Of a stretch of 64,000 bases of DNA, positions 11,571 to 21,755 are shown in pieces; positions within the stretch are counted from its first letter, which is position 1; the number at the start of each line of letters is the position of its first letter. This stretch comes from Linnemannia hyalina (Eukaryota; Mortierellomycota; Mortierellomycetes; Mortierellales; Mortierellaceae): positions 1 through 64,000 of the forward strand of contig JAHRHY010000036.1 in assembly GCA_019671135.1 (NCBI GenBank), in the 5' to 3' direction. Both the position numbers and the translations under genes were made by a program. Below the pieces are notes generated by a model. The model did not search any database. It was given only the letters and a program-made list of their open reading frames with translations, and was not told the DNA's origin.

Positions 11571-11678
11571 CCTATCATAGCCTTAAAAAAAGTGTGCACC
11601 CTAATTTGGATTGTTAATAGTTGAAATTAAAAGTGCTTTAAAGGATATTCTTAATTAATGGTGGGGGGGGGTGTTAAA

Positions 11679-12836
11679 CTATTTAGTTTTTGTACCTAAA
11701 TCGAATAACGTGTTTTCTATGATTCCTACTACTGGTAAGATTACTAAGAAGTAAGAGAAATAGAATACTGTAGATACTTGACCTATCTCAACAAGAGGTG
11801 ATTCTGGATGGTTAGCTCCGATCCAACCTAATATTAAGAAGTTAGCCACGAATAACCAGAAGAAGAATTTCATGATTGGTCTAAATTGCATAGATCTAAT
11901 TCTAGAAGTATCCAAGAATGGAGTAGCTAATAAAATTAAGATGGCAGCAACCATCCCTATTACACCCAATAATTTATGAGGTATTGATCTTAAAATTGCA
12001 TAAAATGGTAAAAGATAGAATTCTGGTACAATTGAGATAGGAGTAACTAAAGGATTTGCTGGGATATAGTTATCACTTTCTCCAAAGAAATTTGGATTAA
12101 AGAATACAAAATATGCAAATAAGAAGAAGAAAACAAAAAGACCTACTAAATCTTTGAAGCTATAGTAAGGATGGAATCTTATTCTATCTACATTTGAAGT
12201 AATTCCAAGAGGATTATTTGATCCGTGCTCGTGTAGAGCTATAAAATGAGCTATTACTAAAGCAGCTAAAATAAATGGTAATAAATAATGTAAACTGAAG
12301 AATCTGTTTAAAGTAGGATTACCTACAGAGAATCCACCCCATAAGAATTCTACAAAATCATTACCTATCCACGGTATTGCTGACATTAAGTTTGTAATTA
12401 CTGTTGCACCCCAAAAAGACATTTGTCCATAAGGAAGAACATAACCTAAGAATCCAGTTATTATTAATAATAAGAAGATAATTACACCTATTGACCATAA
12501 CATTACTCTTGGTGCTTTATAAGAACCGTAATATAATCCTTTAGCCATATGGATATATATGAAAATAAAGAAGAATGCAGCTCCATTTGCATGGAAATAT
12601 CTTATCATCCAACCATAGTTTACATCTCTCATAATATGTTCTACACTAATAAAGGCTAAATCTACATGTGGTACATAATGCATTGCTAATGTAACACCTG
12701 TAGCGATTTGAATTACTAATACAACACCAAGAAGACTTCCATAATTCCATAAATATGAAATATTTGAAGGAGATGGTGAATCTATTACATAACTATTAAC
12801 TAAACTTAAAAATGGATGGGTTTTTAAAAGTTTCAA
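11679..12836 (-). CDS. cob: Cytochrome b (copy 1)
   Basis: Identical to the 385-codon gene at 14798-15955, described there. A long C-run 3' motif follows at 11662-11678. Confidence 0.98.
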   Translation of the reverse strand: MKLLKTHPFLSLVNSYVIDSPSPSNISYLWNYGSLLGVVLVIQIATGVTLAMHYVPHVDLAFISVEHIMRDVNYGWMIRYFHANGAAFFFIFIYIHMAKGLYYGSYKAPRVMLWSIGVIIFLLLIITGFLGYVLPYGQMSFWGATVITNLMSAIPWIGNDFVEFLWGGFSVGNPTLNRFFSLHYLLPFILAALVIAHFIALHEHGSNNPLGITSNVDRIRFHPYYSFKDLVGLFVFFFLFAYFVFFNPNFFGESDNYIPANPLVTPISIVPEFYLLPFYAILRSIPHKLLGVIGMVAAILILLATPFLDTSRIRSMQFRPIMKFFFWLFVANFLILGWIGANHPESPLVEIGQVSTVFYFSYFLVILPVVGIIENTLFDLGTKTK

Positions 12837-13762
12837 AATATTTTTTATTCTTTTTATATTCCTTATTCTTACGTCTCTTTATTAAATCATAATTATAAAA
12901 ACTATGTCTCATTAAGACGAATAAATGAATAAGGTATACTTCTTTATAGAAGCATATTGTTTTTATTATCTTTTTTTATTTTTTATCTTTTCTTATAAAA
13001 TAGTTTCGCCTACTTGACGAAGACGATATATCGTTCACCAATGGTGAACGATACTAAGTTTATTAAAATCCCAGTACGATGAATTTTTATGTGCTTACAT
13101 TACCTCTTCCCGGGATAATAAGGAACTATCCCTGAAAATAGGCCATAAAAACAGGCCTATACCAAGCCTAAAGACTTGGAAGGTAGTACCACTCACTCCC
13201 GGGCCAAACATTTAATACTTAAAAAGTCCAATCATCCATTTCACCCCTTCGAATCAAGGGGCAATTTTAATTATGGGTGATTGATCATCTCCGGCCCGGG
13301 CAACTTTTGCATTATTCTTTTAAGAATAGAACTCTTTATAAGACTTATTTGTTCTTTTTCCTAAGAGAAAATTTATAATAAAAGGTTCCGCGAGGGGACC
13401 TGCCGGAGGCAGGAAGAAAATTTTATGAAAAATAATAAAAAAAACAAAATTAGTTTTTAATTTAAGGTTATTATTTAACCACCTCAGATAATATATAATT
13501 ATTCGGGTTTAATATTTAACTAAATAAATACTTTAATCTATTATAAAAATATAATTAATATATTATTGAATAGTAGCAGTAATAAACTTACTTAATCATA
13601 AACTATAAGTTTATAATTAAAAACTAAATGGTTTAGATCTAATTTTACTATATATTCAATTTTATAAAAAAAAAATTAAAGAATTTAATAATATACAAAT
13701 TCTGTATATTATATAATATAAAATTATATATTTATGCCCTAATATAAAGGTTATAATTTTAT
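12837..13762. other. Hairpin-rich spacer upstream of cob (copy 1)
   Basis: Mirror of 13872-14797. No gene seen. Confidence 0.7.
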
Positions 13763-13815
13763 TAAGACAAGGAAGAGTCGAACTTCCATCGTGTCCGTTA
13801 TGAGCAGAAAGCTTA
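13763..13815 (-). tRNA. trnM: trnM 3' half at the mirror axis (copy 1)
   Basis: Reverse complement of the half gene at 13819-13871. The 5' acceptor strand and most of the D arm are missing because the sequence turns back on itself here. Confidence 0.7.
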
Positions 13816-13833
13816 CGTTAAGCTTTCTGCTCA
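13801..13833. other. Mirror axis 1 (3-base spacer)
   Basis: TGAGCAGAAAGCTTA, then CGT, then its exact reverse complement. The two arms extend outward for more than 13 kb. The turn falls inside trnM, which is cut in half on both sides. Nothing resembling a telomere repeat or replication terminus is present. Confidence 0.95.
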
Positions 13834-13871
13834 TAACGGACACGATGGAAGTTCGACTCTTCCTTGTCTTA
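13819..13871 (+). tRNA. trnM: tRNA-Met(CAT), 3' half only (copy 2)
   Basis: The anticodon loop CTCATAA (anticodon at 13832-13834), a T arm GGAAG-TTCGACT-CTTCC and the 3' acceptor strand TTGTCTT are clear. The 5' acceptor strand, which should read about AAGACAA, and the D arm are absent because the palindrome begins here. A full gene presumably exists in the true genome beyond the turn. Confidence 0.75.
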
Positions 13872-14797
13872 ATAAAATTATAACCTTTATATTAGGGCAT
13901 AAATATATAATTTTATATTATATAATATACAGAATTTGTATATTATTAAATTCTTTAATTTTTTTTTTATAAAATTGAATATATAGTAAAATTAGATCTA
14001 AACCATTTAGTTTTTAATTATAAACTTATAGTTTATGATTAAGTAAGTTTATTACTGCTACTATTCAATAATATATTAATTATATTTTTATAATAGATTA
14101 AAGTATTTATTTAGTTAAATATTAAACCCGAATAATTATATATTATCTGAGGTGGTTAAATAATAACCTTAAATTAAAAACTAATTTTGTTTTTTTTATT
14201 ATTTTTCATAAAATTTTCTTCCTGCCTCCGGCAGGTCCCCTCGCGGAACCTTTTATTATAAATTTTCTCTTAGGAAAAAGAACAAATAAGTCTTATAAAG
14301 AGTTCTATTCTTAAAAGAATAATGCAAAAGTTGCCCGGGCCGGAGATGATCAATCACCCATAATTAAAATTGCCCCTTGATTCGAAGGGGTGAAATGGAT
14401 GATTGGACTTTTTAAGTATTAAATGTTTGGCCCGGGAGTGAGTGGTACTACCTTCCAAGTCTTTAGGCTTGGTATAGGCCTGTTTTTATGGCCTATTTTC
14501 AGGGATAGTTCCTTATTATCCCGGGAAGAGGTAATGTAAGCACATAAAAATTCATCGTACTGGGATTTTAATAAACTTAGTATCGTTCACCATTGGTGAA
14601 CGATATATCGTCTTCGTCAAGTAGGCGAAACTATTTTATAAGAAAAGATAAAAAATAAAAAAAGATAATAAAAACAATATGCTTCTATAAAGAAGTATAC
14701 CTTATTCATTTATTCGTCTTAATGAGACATAGTTTTTATAATTATGATTTAATAAAGAGACGTAAGAATAAGGAATATAAAAAGAATAAAAAATATT
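13872..14797. other. Hairpin-rich spacer between trnM and cob (copy 2)
   Basis: About 930 bases without a gene. The first half is nearly pure AT. From about 14215 a series of short GC-rich hairpins follows: CCTGCC/GGCAGG near 14220, CCCCTT/AAGGGG near 14372-14391, CCAAG/CTTGG near 14455, ATAGGCC/GGCCTAT near 14475-14496, GGGATA/TATCCC near 14504, and ATCGTTCACC-ATT-GGTGAACGAT near 14582. This could be cob leader structure or a control region; the function is not shown. Confidence 0.6.
14331..14395 (+). repeat. Dispersed GC cluster, TTGCCCGGGCCGG family
   Basis: Shares the core TTGCCCGGGCCGG, then an ATGATCAAT and CCCATAA stretch and a C-rich hairpin, with clusters at 29813-29880 and 31000-31058. 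Family membership is by eye. Confidence 0.6.
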
Positions 14798-15955
14798 TTG
14801 AAACTTTTAAAAACCCATCCATTTTTAAGTTTAGTTAATAGTTATGTAATAGATTCACCATCTCCTTCAAATATTTCATATTTATGGAATTATGGAAGTC
14901 TTCTTGGTGTTGTATTAGTAATTCAAATCGCTACAGGTGTTACATTAGCAATGCATTATGTACCACATGTAGATTTAGCCTTTATTAGTGTAGAACATAT
15001 TATGAGAGATGTAAACTATGGTTGGATGATAAGATATTTCCATGCAAATGGAGCTGCATTCTTCTTTATTTTCATATATATCCATATGGCTAAAGGATTA
15101 TATTACGGTTCTTATAAAGCACCAAGAGTAATGTTATGGTCAATAGGTGTAATTATCTTCTTATTATTAATAATAACTGGATTCTTAGGTTATGTTCTTC
15201 CTTATGGACAAATGTCTTTTTGGGGTGCAACAGTAATTACAAACTTAATGTCAGCAATACCGTGGATAGGTAATGATTTTGTAGAATTCTTATGGGGTGG
15301 ATTCTCTGTAGGTAATCCTACTTTAAACAGATTCTTCAGTTTACATTATTTATTACCATTTATTTTAGCTGCTTTAGTAATAGCTCATTTTATAGCTCTA
15401 CACGAGCACGGATCAAATAATCCTCTTGGAATTACTTCAAATGTAGATAGAATAAGATTCCATCCTTACTATAGCTTCAAAGATTTAGTAGGTCTTTTTG
15501 TTTTCTTCTTCTTATTTGCATATTTTGTATTCTTTAATCCAAATTTCTTTGGAGAAAGTGATAACTATATCCCAGCAAATCCTTTAGTTACTCCTATCTC
15601 AATTGTACCAGAATTCTATCTTTTACCATTTTATGCAATTTTAAGATCAATACCTCATAAATTATTGGGTGTAATAGGGATGGTTGCTGCCATCTTAATT
15701 TTATTAGCTACTCCATTCTTGGATACTTCTAGAATTAGATCTATGCAATTTAGACCAATCATGAAATTCTTCTTCTGGTTATTCGTGGCTAACTTCTTAA
15801 TATTAGGTTGGATCGGAGCTAACCATCCAGAATCACCTCTTGTTGAGATAGGTCAAGTATCTACAGTATTCTATTTCTCTTACTTCTTAGTAATCTTACC
15901 AGTAGTAGGAATCATAGAAAACACGTTATTCGATTTAGGTACAAAAACTAAATAG
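14798..15955 (+). CDS. cob: Cytochrome b
   Basis: Apocytochrome b of respiratory complex III in the inner mitochondrial membrane, 385 codons, normal length and no intron. The four heme-ligand histidines are at 82, 96, 183 and 197, the usual fungal numbering. The Qo-site residues F129, G137 and G143 are present, and the usual PEWY motif reads PEFY at 271-274. All tryptophans are TGG. The stop TAG is followed directly by TTTAACACCCCCCCC. Downstream lie ORF248 and two displaced copies of the cob 3' end, so the present C-terminus was probably brought in by an inserted element. Copies 1 and 3 are identical; copy 4 has lost one T. Confidence 0.99.
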   Translation: MKLLKTHPFLSLVNSYVIDSPSPSNISYLWNYGSLLGVVLVIQIATGVTLAMHYVPHVDLAFISVEHIMRDVNYGWMIRYFHANGAAFFFIFIYIHMAKGLYYGSYKAPRVMLWSIGVIIFLLLIITGFLGYVLPYGQMSFWGATVITNLMSAIPWIGNDFVEFLWGGFSVGNPTLNRFFSLHYLLPFILAALVIAHFIALHEHGSNNPLGITSNVDRIRFHPYYSFKDLVGLFVFFFLFAYFVFFNPNFFGESDNYIPANPLVTPISIVPEFYLLPFYAILRSIPHKLLGVIGMVAAILILLATPFLDTSRIRSMQFRPIMKFFFWLFVANFLILGWIGANHPESPLVEIGQVSTVFYFSYFLVILPVVGIIENTLFDLGTKTK

Positions 15956-15972
15956 TTTAACACCCCCCCCCA
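15956..15972 (+). promoter_or_regulatory. TTTAACACC plus C run directly after cob
   Basis: The motif starts at the cob stop codon and ends in nine or so C. The same motif follows both displaced cob tails (17045-17058 and 19424-19437). I infer a transcript 3'-end or processing signal from position alone. Confidence 0.55.
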
Positions 15973-16063
15973 CCATTAATTAAGAATATCCTTTAAAGCA
16001 CTTTTAATTTCAACTATTAACAATCCAAATTAGGGTGCACACTTTTTTTAAGGCTATGATAGG

Positions 16064-16120
16064 TGCACATATATATGATTAAATTTCTTTTTTTGTACGA
16101 GACCCTTTTTTTAAATATAT
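16064..16120 (+). promoter_or_regulatory. Captured cox2-type leader before ORF248
   Basis: Contains ATGATTAAATTTCTTTTTTT, then TACGAGACCC and a T run, as directly upstream of cox2. Here the small open frame in the leader is closed by a TAA before the ORF248 start. Confidence 0.7.
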
Positions 16121-16867
16121 ATGTTAAACTTTTTCAACAATAACTCAATGGTTCAATTTCGACAATATACTCAATTGTCAAATGCTTCTTCCACACCGGT
16201 GACTCCTGTTATGATTTATTCTAATGCTGATCTCGAAAAATTCAAAATTTTATCTGATAATAAAGATAAGACTGGAATTTATCAATGGCAGCATGTGGAG
16301 TCCGGGAAAACCTACGTAGGATCCGGAATGGAGTTATCTGTGCGTATTAGACGTTACTATAATCTTAGCTATTTAGAAGCTGGGAAAAATAGATATATCA
16401 ATAATGCTTTAAGACTTCATGGTTACTCAACATTTTCTTTGATGATTCTTGAATATATAGACATTAAGGACATGACGAAACCTGAAGCTAGGAAATTAGT
16501 TCTTGAAAGAGAGCAATACTACTTAGACCTTCTATCTCCTCATTATAATATATTAAAGCTTGCTGGTAAATCCTTAGGGTTTAAACATTCTCCTGAGGTT
16601 ATCGATAAATTTTCTTCTAATAACAAAGGAGTTAACAATCCTATGTTTGGTCGTACTGGGGATAAAAACATATTATCTAAGAAAGTATATGTTTACGAGG
16701 ATTTACAATCCTCTAACCCTCTTAAGGTATTTAATTCTTATACTGAGGCTGCGATATATTTTAATTGTCATCGAAAATCTATTTATAGATACATAGATAC
16801 AAAAAAAGTATTTAAGATGTGTATCCTTTCATCTGAGCCTTTTAATTCTTATAATAAGGCTGCTTAG
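16121..16867 (+). CDS. GIY-YIG homing endonuclease, ORF248
   Basis: Free-standing GIY-YIG nuclease, 248 codons. The core has GIYQW at 52-56 and YVG at 65-67, an arginine in RIRRYY at about 75-80, the catalytic glutamate in REQYYLD at 131, and YNILKLAGKSLGFKH at 142-156. NUMOD-type DNA-binding segments follow: a short NNPMFGR stretch and a NUMOD1-like block (VFNSYTEAAIYF, then RYIDTKKVF). The first residues MLNFF resemble the start of cox2 (MLSKLFNFF), so the cox2 leader may have been captured with its start codon. It lies between the complete cob and the first displaced cob tail, as expected if it cut the end of cob and delivered a replacement. Confidence 0.93.
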   Translation: MLNFFNNNSMVQFRQYTQLSNASSTPVTPVMIYSNADLEKFKILSDNKDKTGIYQWQHVESGKTYVGSGMELSVRIRRYYNLSYLEAGKNRYINNALRLHGYSTFSLMILEYIDIKDMTKPEARKLVLEREQYYLDLLSPHYNILKLAGKSLGFKHSPEVIDKFSSNNKGVNNPMFGRTGDKNILSKKVYVYEDLQSSNPLKVFNSYTEAAIYFNCHRKSIYRYIDTKKVFKMCILSSEPFNSYNKAA

Positions 16868-16891
16868 GTGTGTACCTTTTCTCGGCAGGCT

Positions 16892-17044
16892 TTGTGGATA
16901 GGTGCGAACCATCCAGAAAGCCCATTAGTAGAAATTGGACAAGTTTCTACTATTTTCTATTTCTCTTACTTCTTAGTAATCTTACCAGTAGTAGGAATAA
17001 TCGAAAATACGTTATTCGATTTAGGAACTAAAACAACTAAATAG
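16892..17044 (+). pseudogene. cob: First displaced cob 3' end
   Basis: Fifty codons and a stop, starting [11 protein letters not shown] and ending FDLGTKTTK. It aligns residue for residue with the end of the intact gene but with many synonymous changes (for example AGC CCA TTA against TCA CCT CTT), so it is an older resident sequence and not a recent copy. No start codon or leader, so it is untranslated by itself. Its own C-run motif follows at 17045-17058. Confidence 0.93.
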
Positions 17045-17058
17045 TTTAACACCCCCCC

Positions 17059-17901
17059 AATTATTTTTTCAGAAACATATAACTTTGAAGCTTGCTATTG
17101 AAGAAATAATTCCATGTCGCGCGGAGTAAAATAACTTTTAATAAAAAATTAATTAATAATTTTTTATGTACCCGTTCAATCGCTGGAGTTAAAAATGGAC
17201 TCCCGGTGGTAAAATAATAAATGTGTAACAGTAATTAGTCGGTTTTAAATAAAAGGTACTCCCCTTTAGAGATAGATAATTCTATATTGGAATATATTAC
17301 GTGTTCAAGGCCTTTTATTTTCTAAATGTTAAAAATAAAATTTTTAATTCGCCGAAGGATTGAGTTTTTAATTTATATTATCCGGGGGCCCACCTCCGCA
17401 TTTCTGCAGAGGTCCCCGGCCCAAACATTTATTTATAAAGGCACCTGAGAGACCTAGTTAATCATTATCCCTCTTATTTTCTATAAATTACTCGTAACAG
17501 AGCGAGTATAAATAACCCCTGCTGTTAACGAACAGCCAAATCGTATGAGGATGCGAATTCCTTACCCCCAAAATTAGGGAAAACCCTTGGCTTCGCCTAC
17601 TGCCTTTCGCAGTAGCTAACCTTATGTTTTCTCTCTAACCCCTCTTCTTTTGCCTTTATCCTGTGTTACTCTGGAGAAATCCCATTGTTGAATCAATCCA
17701 TTTATTGAAATTGAATCACCTCGGTAACAGAGGCCCGGCCCTCCTTCGGAGGGTGGGGGCCCCCCAGGGCAGTAAAACATTGGATTTAAAGCAAAGCCAT
17801 TTTCTCGTACGAATGTACAACCTAAGGGGTTTTTATATTTTTTTTATAAAAACCTCCCCGCCTGCGGAGAGCCACCGCTTCAGCTCAACCTAAAAAACAC
17901 A
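17059..17901. other. GC-rich intergenic spacer
   Basis: Over 800 bases with several GC hairpins: ACCTCCGCATTTCTGCAGAGGT near 17391-17412, TACTGCCTTTCGCAGTA near 17599, and CCTCCTTCGGAGG near 17740. A CCCGGCCCAAACATTT element near 17413 resembles one near 14431. The open frame at 17663-17893 runs through these hairpins and is not convincing as a gene. The spacer ends at the ORF454 start and may be its leader. Confidence 0.6.
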
Positions 17902-19266
17902 ATGTTACACTTAACAAATTTCCCTTTATTATCTTGTTCCTCTAAATCTTTATCCCCTGTCCTTTCTAATGCTATGCCTTTTTCTACGAATAATATATTA
18001 AATGTTCTATTTTATTATTATATTTATTTAGTTAATAATATTGTTTTTAAAGTTTTTATTATTGTAGTAATTTATTCTTTTATTATACTTACTTTAAATG
18101 ATAATGTTCTTTATTGTATGGATGATATTAATGAAGGAACTAGTTCACCAGAAAGTGGCGTTGAATCTTTTTCTAAAAAACGTAAATACATTACATCTGA
18201 TTCAAGTAATGTATTAGGTTCGGTTGATAGTTCTATATTAGCATCAGAGTCTAGTAAAAACACAATTGTAGCTGATAATCAACCTAATATTGATTCAGCC
18301 TCTGCTGTTGAATCTTCAAAAGGTGTTAATTTAAATTTTAGTATTCTTGCTGATTTTAAAGATTCTGCCCTTGGGCTGAATCACCCTGCGGGAGATTCTT
18401 TTAAAATAGTTGGATTAGGTGCTGCAGCAACAGGTATTGGTATTGGAGCATCAAAAATATTAAAAACATTACCTCCTCAGACTAGAGCTGGTACCACTAT
18501 CGCTGTATCTTCATTAATAGCTTCTTATTTAAGTGTTAGAAATTATTTAAATATTTTATACGGTAAAGATGCTAACATTGTTGAGACAAGCTCTAATAGT
18601 ACAATTAGCGCTAATATCCCTGTTAAAAATATACCTAAATATGAAATAGACACTAACATTAAAGTTGGTGATTATTCAATTAATGCTAAAATAGAAAATG
18701 ATGAGTTAACTTTAAATAGAATACCCTCTACTACTTCTGCTTCAAATTCTAATGTAGACAATCTTTCTATAATAGAGAATACTTCCACATCCAATATTTC
18801 TAATGAAGAGTATTATAAAATTAGTGATAGTTATAATATTAACTCTGTGTTGGAATGTGGTGATTTATTAAATATGTCTCATTACAACGTATACTATAAA
18901 CTTGAATTAGTATTATTATTCGTATTATTTTTAAGTTTATACGCTGTATTTGGTTTAACTATTATTAGTGTAATTAATAAATATGGTACTACTCTTGATA
19001 ATTATTTTAAAAATAAATATATTTTAATGTATATTAATTTAAATAGAAAATATTTAAATATCTTATTTTGGTTCTGGTTAATCTTTCTATACTTTTCCAT
19101 CGCGTTAGCGATGGTTATTACATATGCATTAATAGATACTTTTGATATGTATTTTATACACAATAAAGAAGTTATATCTAATTCTTTATTAGTATTTGGT
19201 AGTTATAAATCATTAATAAATAATAAAAACGATAAAAATAAAATTAATGTAAACACCTCCCTATAA
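17902..19266 (+). CDS. ORF454, accessory membrane protein of unknown function
   Basis: 454 codons, intact and identical in copies 1, 2 and 4, so it is probably a real gene. A hydrophobic N-terminal segment (about residues 35-68) ends in LNDNVLYCMDD. A serine- and asparagine-rich polar region follows, then a glycine-rich hydrophobic segment with GLGAAATGIGIGASKIL near 170-186 and TIAVSSLIASYL. A second polar region leads to a C-terminal pair of membrane segments (about 335-362 and 385-412) around a polar loop. The LNDN..YC motif and this layout recur in the broken ORF at 22933-23727. The end of the gene overlaps a 3' motif (AAACACCTCC), and a displaced cob tail follows. I recognise no family. 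Confidence 0.7.
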   Translation: MLHLTNFPLLSCSSKSLSPVLSNAMPFSTNNILNVLFYYYIYLVNNIVFKVFIIVVIYSFIILTLNDNVLYCMDDINEGTSSPESGVESFSKKRKYITSDSSNVLGSVDSSILASESSKNTIVADNQPNIDSASAVESSKGVNLNFSILADFKDSALGLNHPAGDSFKIVGLGAAATGIGIGASKILKTLPPQTRAGTTIAVSSLIASYLSVRNYLNILYGKDANIVETSSNSTISANIPVKNIPKYEIDTNIKVGDYSINAKIENDELTLNRIPSTTSASNSNVDNLSIIENTSTSNISNEEYYKISDSYNINSVLECGDLLNMSHYNVYYKLELVLLFVLFLSLYAVFGLTIISVINKYGTTLDNYFKNKYILMYINLNRKYLNILFWFWLIFLYFSIALAMVITYALIDTFDMYFIHNKEVISNSLLVFGSYKSLINNKNDKNKINVNTSL

Positions 19267-19360
19267 TTTTAATTATGAATTATTGTTTTACAATAATAAA
19301 CAATTAAATTATTATTTTACAAGTCAAATATATACCAATATTAATACCTTTTCTTAGATA

Positions 19361-19423
19361 ATCTTACCAGTAGTAAGTATTCTCGAAAACACGTTATTCA
19401 ATTTAGGTACTAAAACTAAATAG
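19361..19423 (+). pseudogene. cob: Second displaced cob 3' end
   Basis: Twenty codons and a stop (ILPVVSILENTLFNLGTKTK), a third version of the cob C-terminus with two substitutions relative to the intact gene. With the tail at 16892-17044 it records at least two insertion events at the end of cob. TTTAACACCCCCC follows. Confidence 0.9.
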
Positions 19424-19444
19424 TTTAACACCCCCCTTAATAAA

Positions 19445-19697
19445 ACGAGGAAACTTTTATAAAAAATATACTTATATTTTAAATTCTTATATAGGACAAT
19501 CTCGAAATTACCATGTGTTTTTCCCATTAAATAATAAAATTAATGAAATTCCAAATAACGAAGATTTAGATATTCAATTAAAAAAATGGCTTATTTTCAA
19601 ATAAACCAGAAAAATATATTTAAATAGTGCAGAATTTAAAGAAAATGTATATATAGAAAATAAAGGAAAATCAATTCCGAATATATTTATGGCTTAA
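19445..19697 (+). pseudogene. ORF fragment of unknown origin (copy 2)
   Basis: Counterpart of 59394-59645 with an extra T near 19597. See that entry. Confidence 0.35.
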
Positions 19698-19778
19698 TAC
19701 AATTATTAATAAAGAAATATTAATATAGAATTACTATAAGATTTAAGAAAGGCTTTAAAATCCCTGTTTAAAAAAATA

Positions 19779-19849
19779 GCCCCGATAGCTTAGTGGTAAA
19801 GTAGAGGTTTGAAAAACCTTTTACGGTTGTTCGATTCATCCTCGGAGCA
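19779..19849 (+). tRNA. trnF: tRNA-Phe(GAA)
   Basis: The acceptor GCCCCGA pairs with TCGGAGC with one mismatch. The anticodon stem GAGGT/ACCTT encloses TTGAAAA, giving anticodon GAA. The T arm is GGTTG-TTCGATT-CATCC. Standard mitochondrial tRNA-Phe; no CCA is encoded. Confidence 0.93.
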
Positions 19850-19913
19850 AATACAAAAAATAATATAATTTAATCTATTATTTCTTTATAATAAATAAAA
19901 TAATAAAAAAAAC

Positions 19914-20784
19914 ATGTATATCTGTAATGCTATTATTACTCATACTCATTCTGCATTTTCTTTATTTATTTTCGAATATATCAATATAGAAAATTTATCG
20001 AAAGAAGATGTACGGAATTGATTCTCTCACGGAAACAATATTATCTTGATACTCTTGAGCCCTTCCCTCCGGCACGGCCCGCTTTATTTTATACTTCCCC
20101 TGCGGCACGCCTGTGTCTCTAACGAGCCAAAGGCTGTTTTAATTAATAAATAAATTAAAACTTGTTTTTAAGATGCCCCTCTTACGGGGGCTGGCGGCGC
20201 CTGAATATAATACCTTAAAGTAGCTGGTAGTTCATTAGGATATAAACATCTTCCTGAAATACGAATAAGAATTAGTGAAGCTCTTTCAGGAGATAAAAGT
20301 CCATTATTTGGAAAAATTTACCCCCCAGAAATGCGAGCTAAAATGAGTGAAGCTTTAACAGGAAAAATAGCTACTCAACTTACAAAAGAAAAAATGAGTG
20401 AAGCTCATACCGGTAAAATTTATCGGAGAAACTAAGCTTAAGATAAGTGAAGCTCTTACAGGTAAAGTATTAACTGAGGCCACAAAAGCTAAAATTAGTG
20501 AAGCCAACATAGGAAAAACTTTATCAGAAGGGACTAAAGAAAAGATCAGATCAGTATTACTAGAGGTACTTGCATTTATGTTTATAATTGTGATAGATCT
20601 TTAATTAATTAATACTTTTAATTCCTATCGTAAAGCTGCTGAGTTTTTTAAGGTAGATAAAAATACAATAGTACGTTACACTAATAATGGTAAATTATTT
20701 CAAGGTAAGTGGGTATTATCAACCACTCTTTTCAATCCGGATTCTTGTCTAGGAGCTACTTCAAAGGAGGATAAGAACATCTAA
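19914..20784 (+). pseudogene. Decayed GIY-YIG/NUMOD3 endonuclease (copy 2)
   Basis: Counterpart of 59863-60735 with further one-base losses near 20016 and 20427. See that entry. Confidence 0.75.
20062..20201 (+). mobile_element. 139-bp GC-rich insert (copy 2, first site)
   Basis: Same element as 60012-60150 with one extra C. Confidence 0.6.
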
Positions 20785-20871
20785 ATTATTATTAATGATA
20801 GGGGTATAATATATCATTATCATATAAATCGCTTAATTATAAAGACTCTAAATATATTTTAACCTTTATAA

Positions 20872-20887
20872 TCTAACACCCTCCTAT
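20872..20887 (+). promoter_or_regulatory. TCTAACACCCTCC 3' motif after the decayed endonuclease (copy 2)
   Basis: Variant of the recurrent 3' motif, about 90 bases after the frame's stop and just before the cox2 leader. Confidence 0.45.
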
Positions 20888-20934
20888 TTGCATAATAACC
20901 CTTATTGATGTAAGTGGCCATAACCGTTGAAATA

Positions 20935-20984
20935 TATATATGATTAAATTTCTTTTTTTGTACGAGACCCTTTTTAAAATTACA
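20935..20984 (+). promoter_or_regulatory. cox2 5' leader (copy 2)
   Basis: Native leader, see 60886-60935. Confidence 0.65.
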
Positions 20985-21755
20985 ATGTTATCAAAATTAT
21001 TTAACTTTTTCAACTTTTTCCCTACTGCTCATTGTGACGTAGCGGAACCTTGGCAACTTGCATTCCAAGACGGTGCATCACCATCTTTCGATGGAATTGT
21101 AGATCTTCACGATCAAATTATGTTCTATTTAGTAATAATCGTTATCGGTGTATCTTGGATGTTAGGTACTATTATTATTAAATTCAATACGAGAACTAAT
21201 CCTATAGTATACAAATACTTCACTCATGGTACAGTTATAGAATTAATTTGGACAGTTACTCCAGCATTAGTATTAGTAGCTATTGCTTTCCCTAGTTTCA
21301 GATTATTATACTTAATGGATGAAGTTATAGATCCTGCTATTACTGTTAAAGCTGTAGGTTCTCAATGGTTCTGGAGTTATGAATACTCTGATTATATCTC
21401 AGATTCTGGAGAACCAATAGCTTTTGATAGTTTCATGATACCTGAAGCCGACTTGGAAGAGGGTCAATTCAGACTTCTTGAGGTAGATAACCGGGTTGTA
21501 TTACCAGTAGACACTCATGTAAGATTCATCTTAACTGGTAGTGATGTAATTCATTCTTTTGCTGTTCCTGCTTTAGGTCTTAAATTAGATTGTGTTCCAG
21601 GAAGATTAAATCAAACTTCTACTATTATCAATAGAGAAGGATTATTCTACGGACAATGTTCAGAAATATGTGGTGTTAACCACGGGTTTATGCCAATCGT
21701 AATCGAAGCTGTTTCTTTAGAGAAATACTTAGCTTGGTTAAACGAACAATTAAAC
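20985..21755 (+). CDS. cox2: Cytochrome c oxidase subunit 2 (copy 2)
   Basis: All 257 residues of the cox2 part are intact and match copy 4. An extra T just after the last cox2 codon puts a stop four codons later, so the fusion to the downstream endonuclease seen in copies 3 and 4 is broken in this copy. Main description at 60936-62651. Confidence 0.95.

Larger units (their letters stand above)
1..13815 (-). repeat. Unit copy 1 (reverse orientation)
   Basis: This block is the reverse complement of 13819-27633, pairing as x with 27634-x over most of its length. The pairing drifts to 27611-x near the left end because of small copy-specific insertions. cob, ORF248 and ORF454 are identical to copy 2, while cox2, the LAGLIDADG gene and ORF278 carry indels here. 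Confidence 0.95.

Noticed and set aside
13801..13833. Natural closed-hairpin telomere of a linear mitochondrial chromosome
   Set aside because: The turns lie inside genes, differ in position between axes 1 and 3, and the unit lacks most mitochondrial genes. It is kept only as a low-probability alternative.
17663..17893. 76-codon open frame in the GC-rich spacer (also at 9741, 50182 and 57613)
   Set aside because: It runs through GC hairpins, has an arginine/leucine/proline composition unlike the AT-rich genes, and no homology that I recognise.
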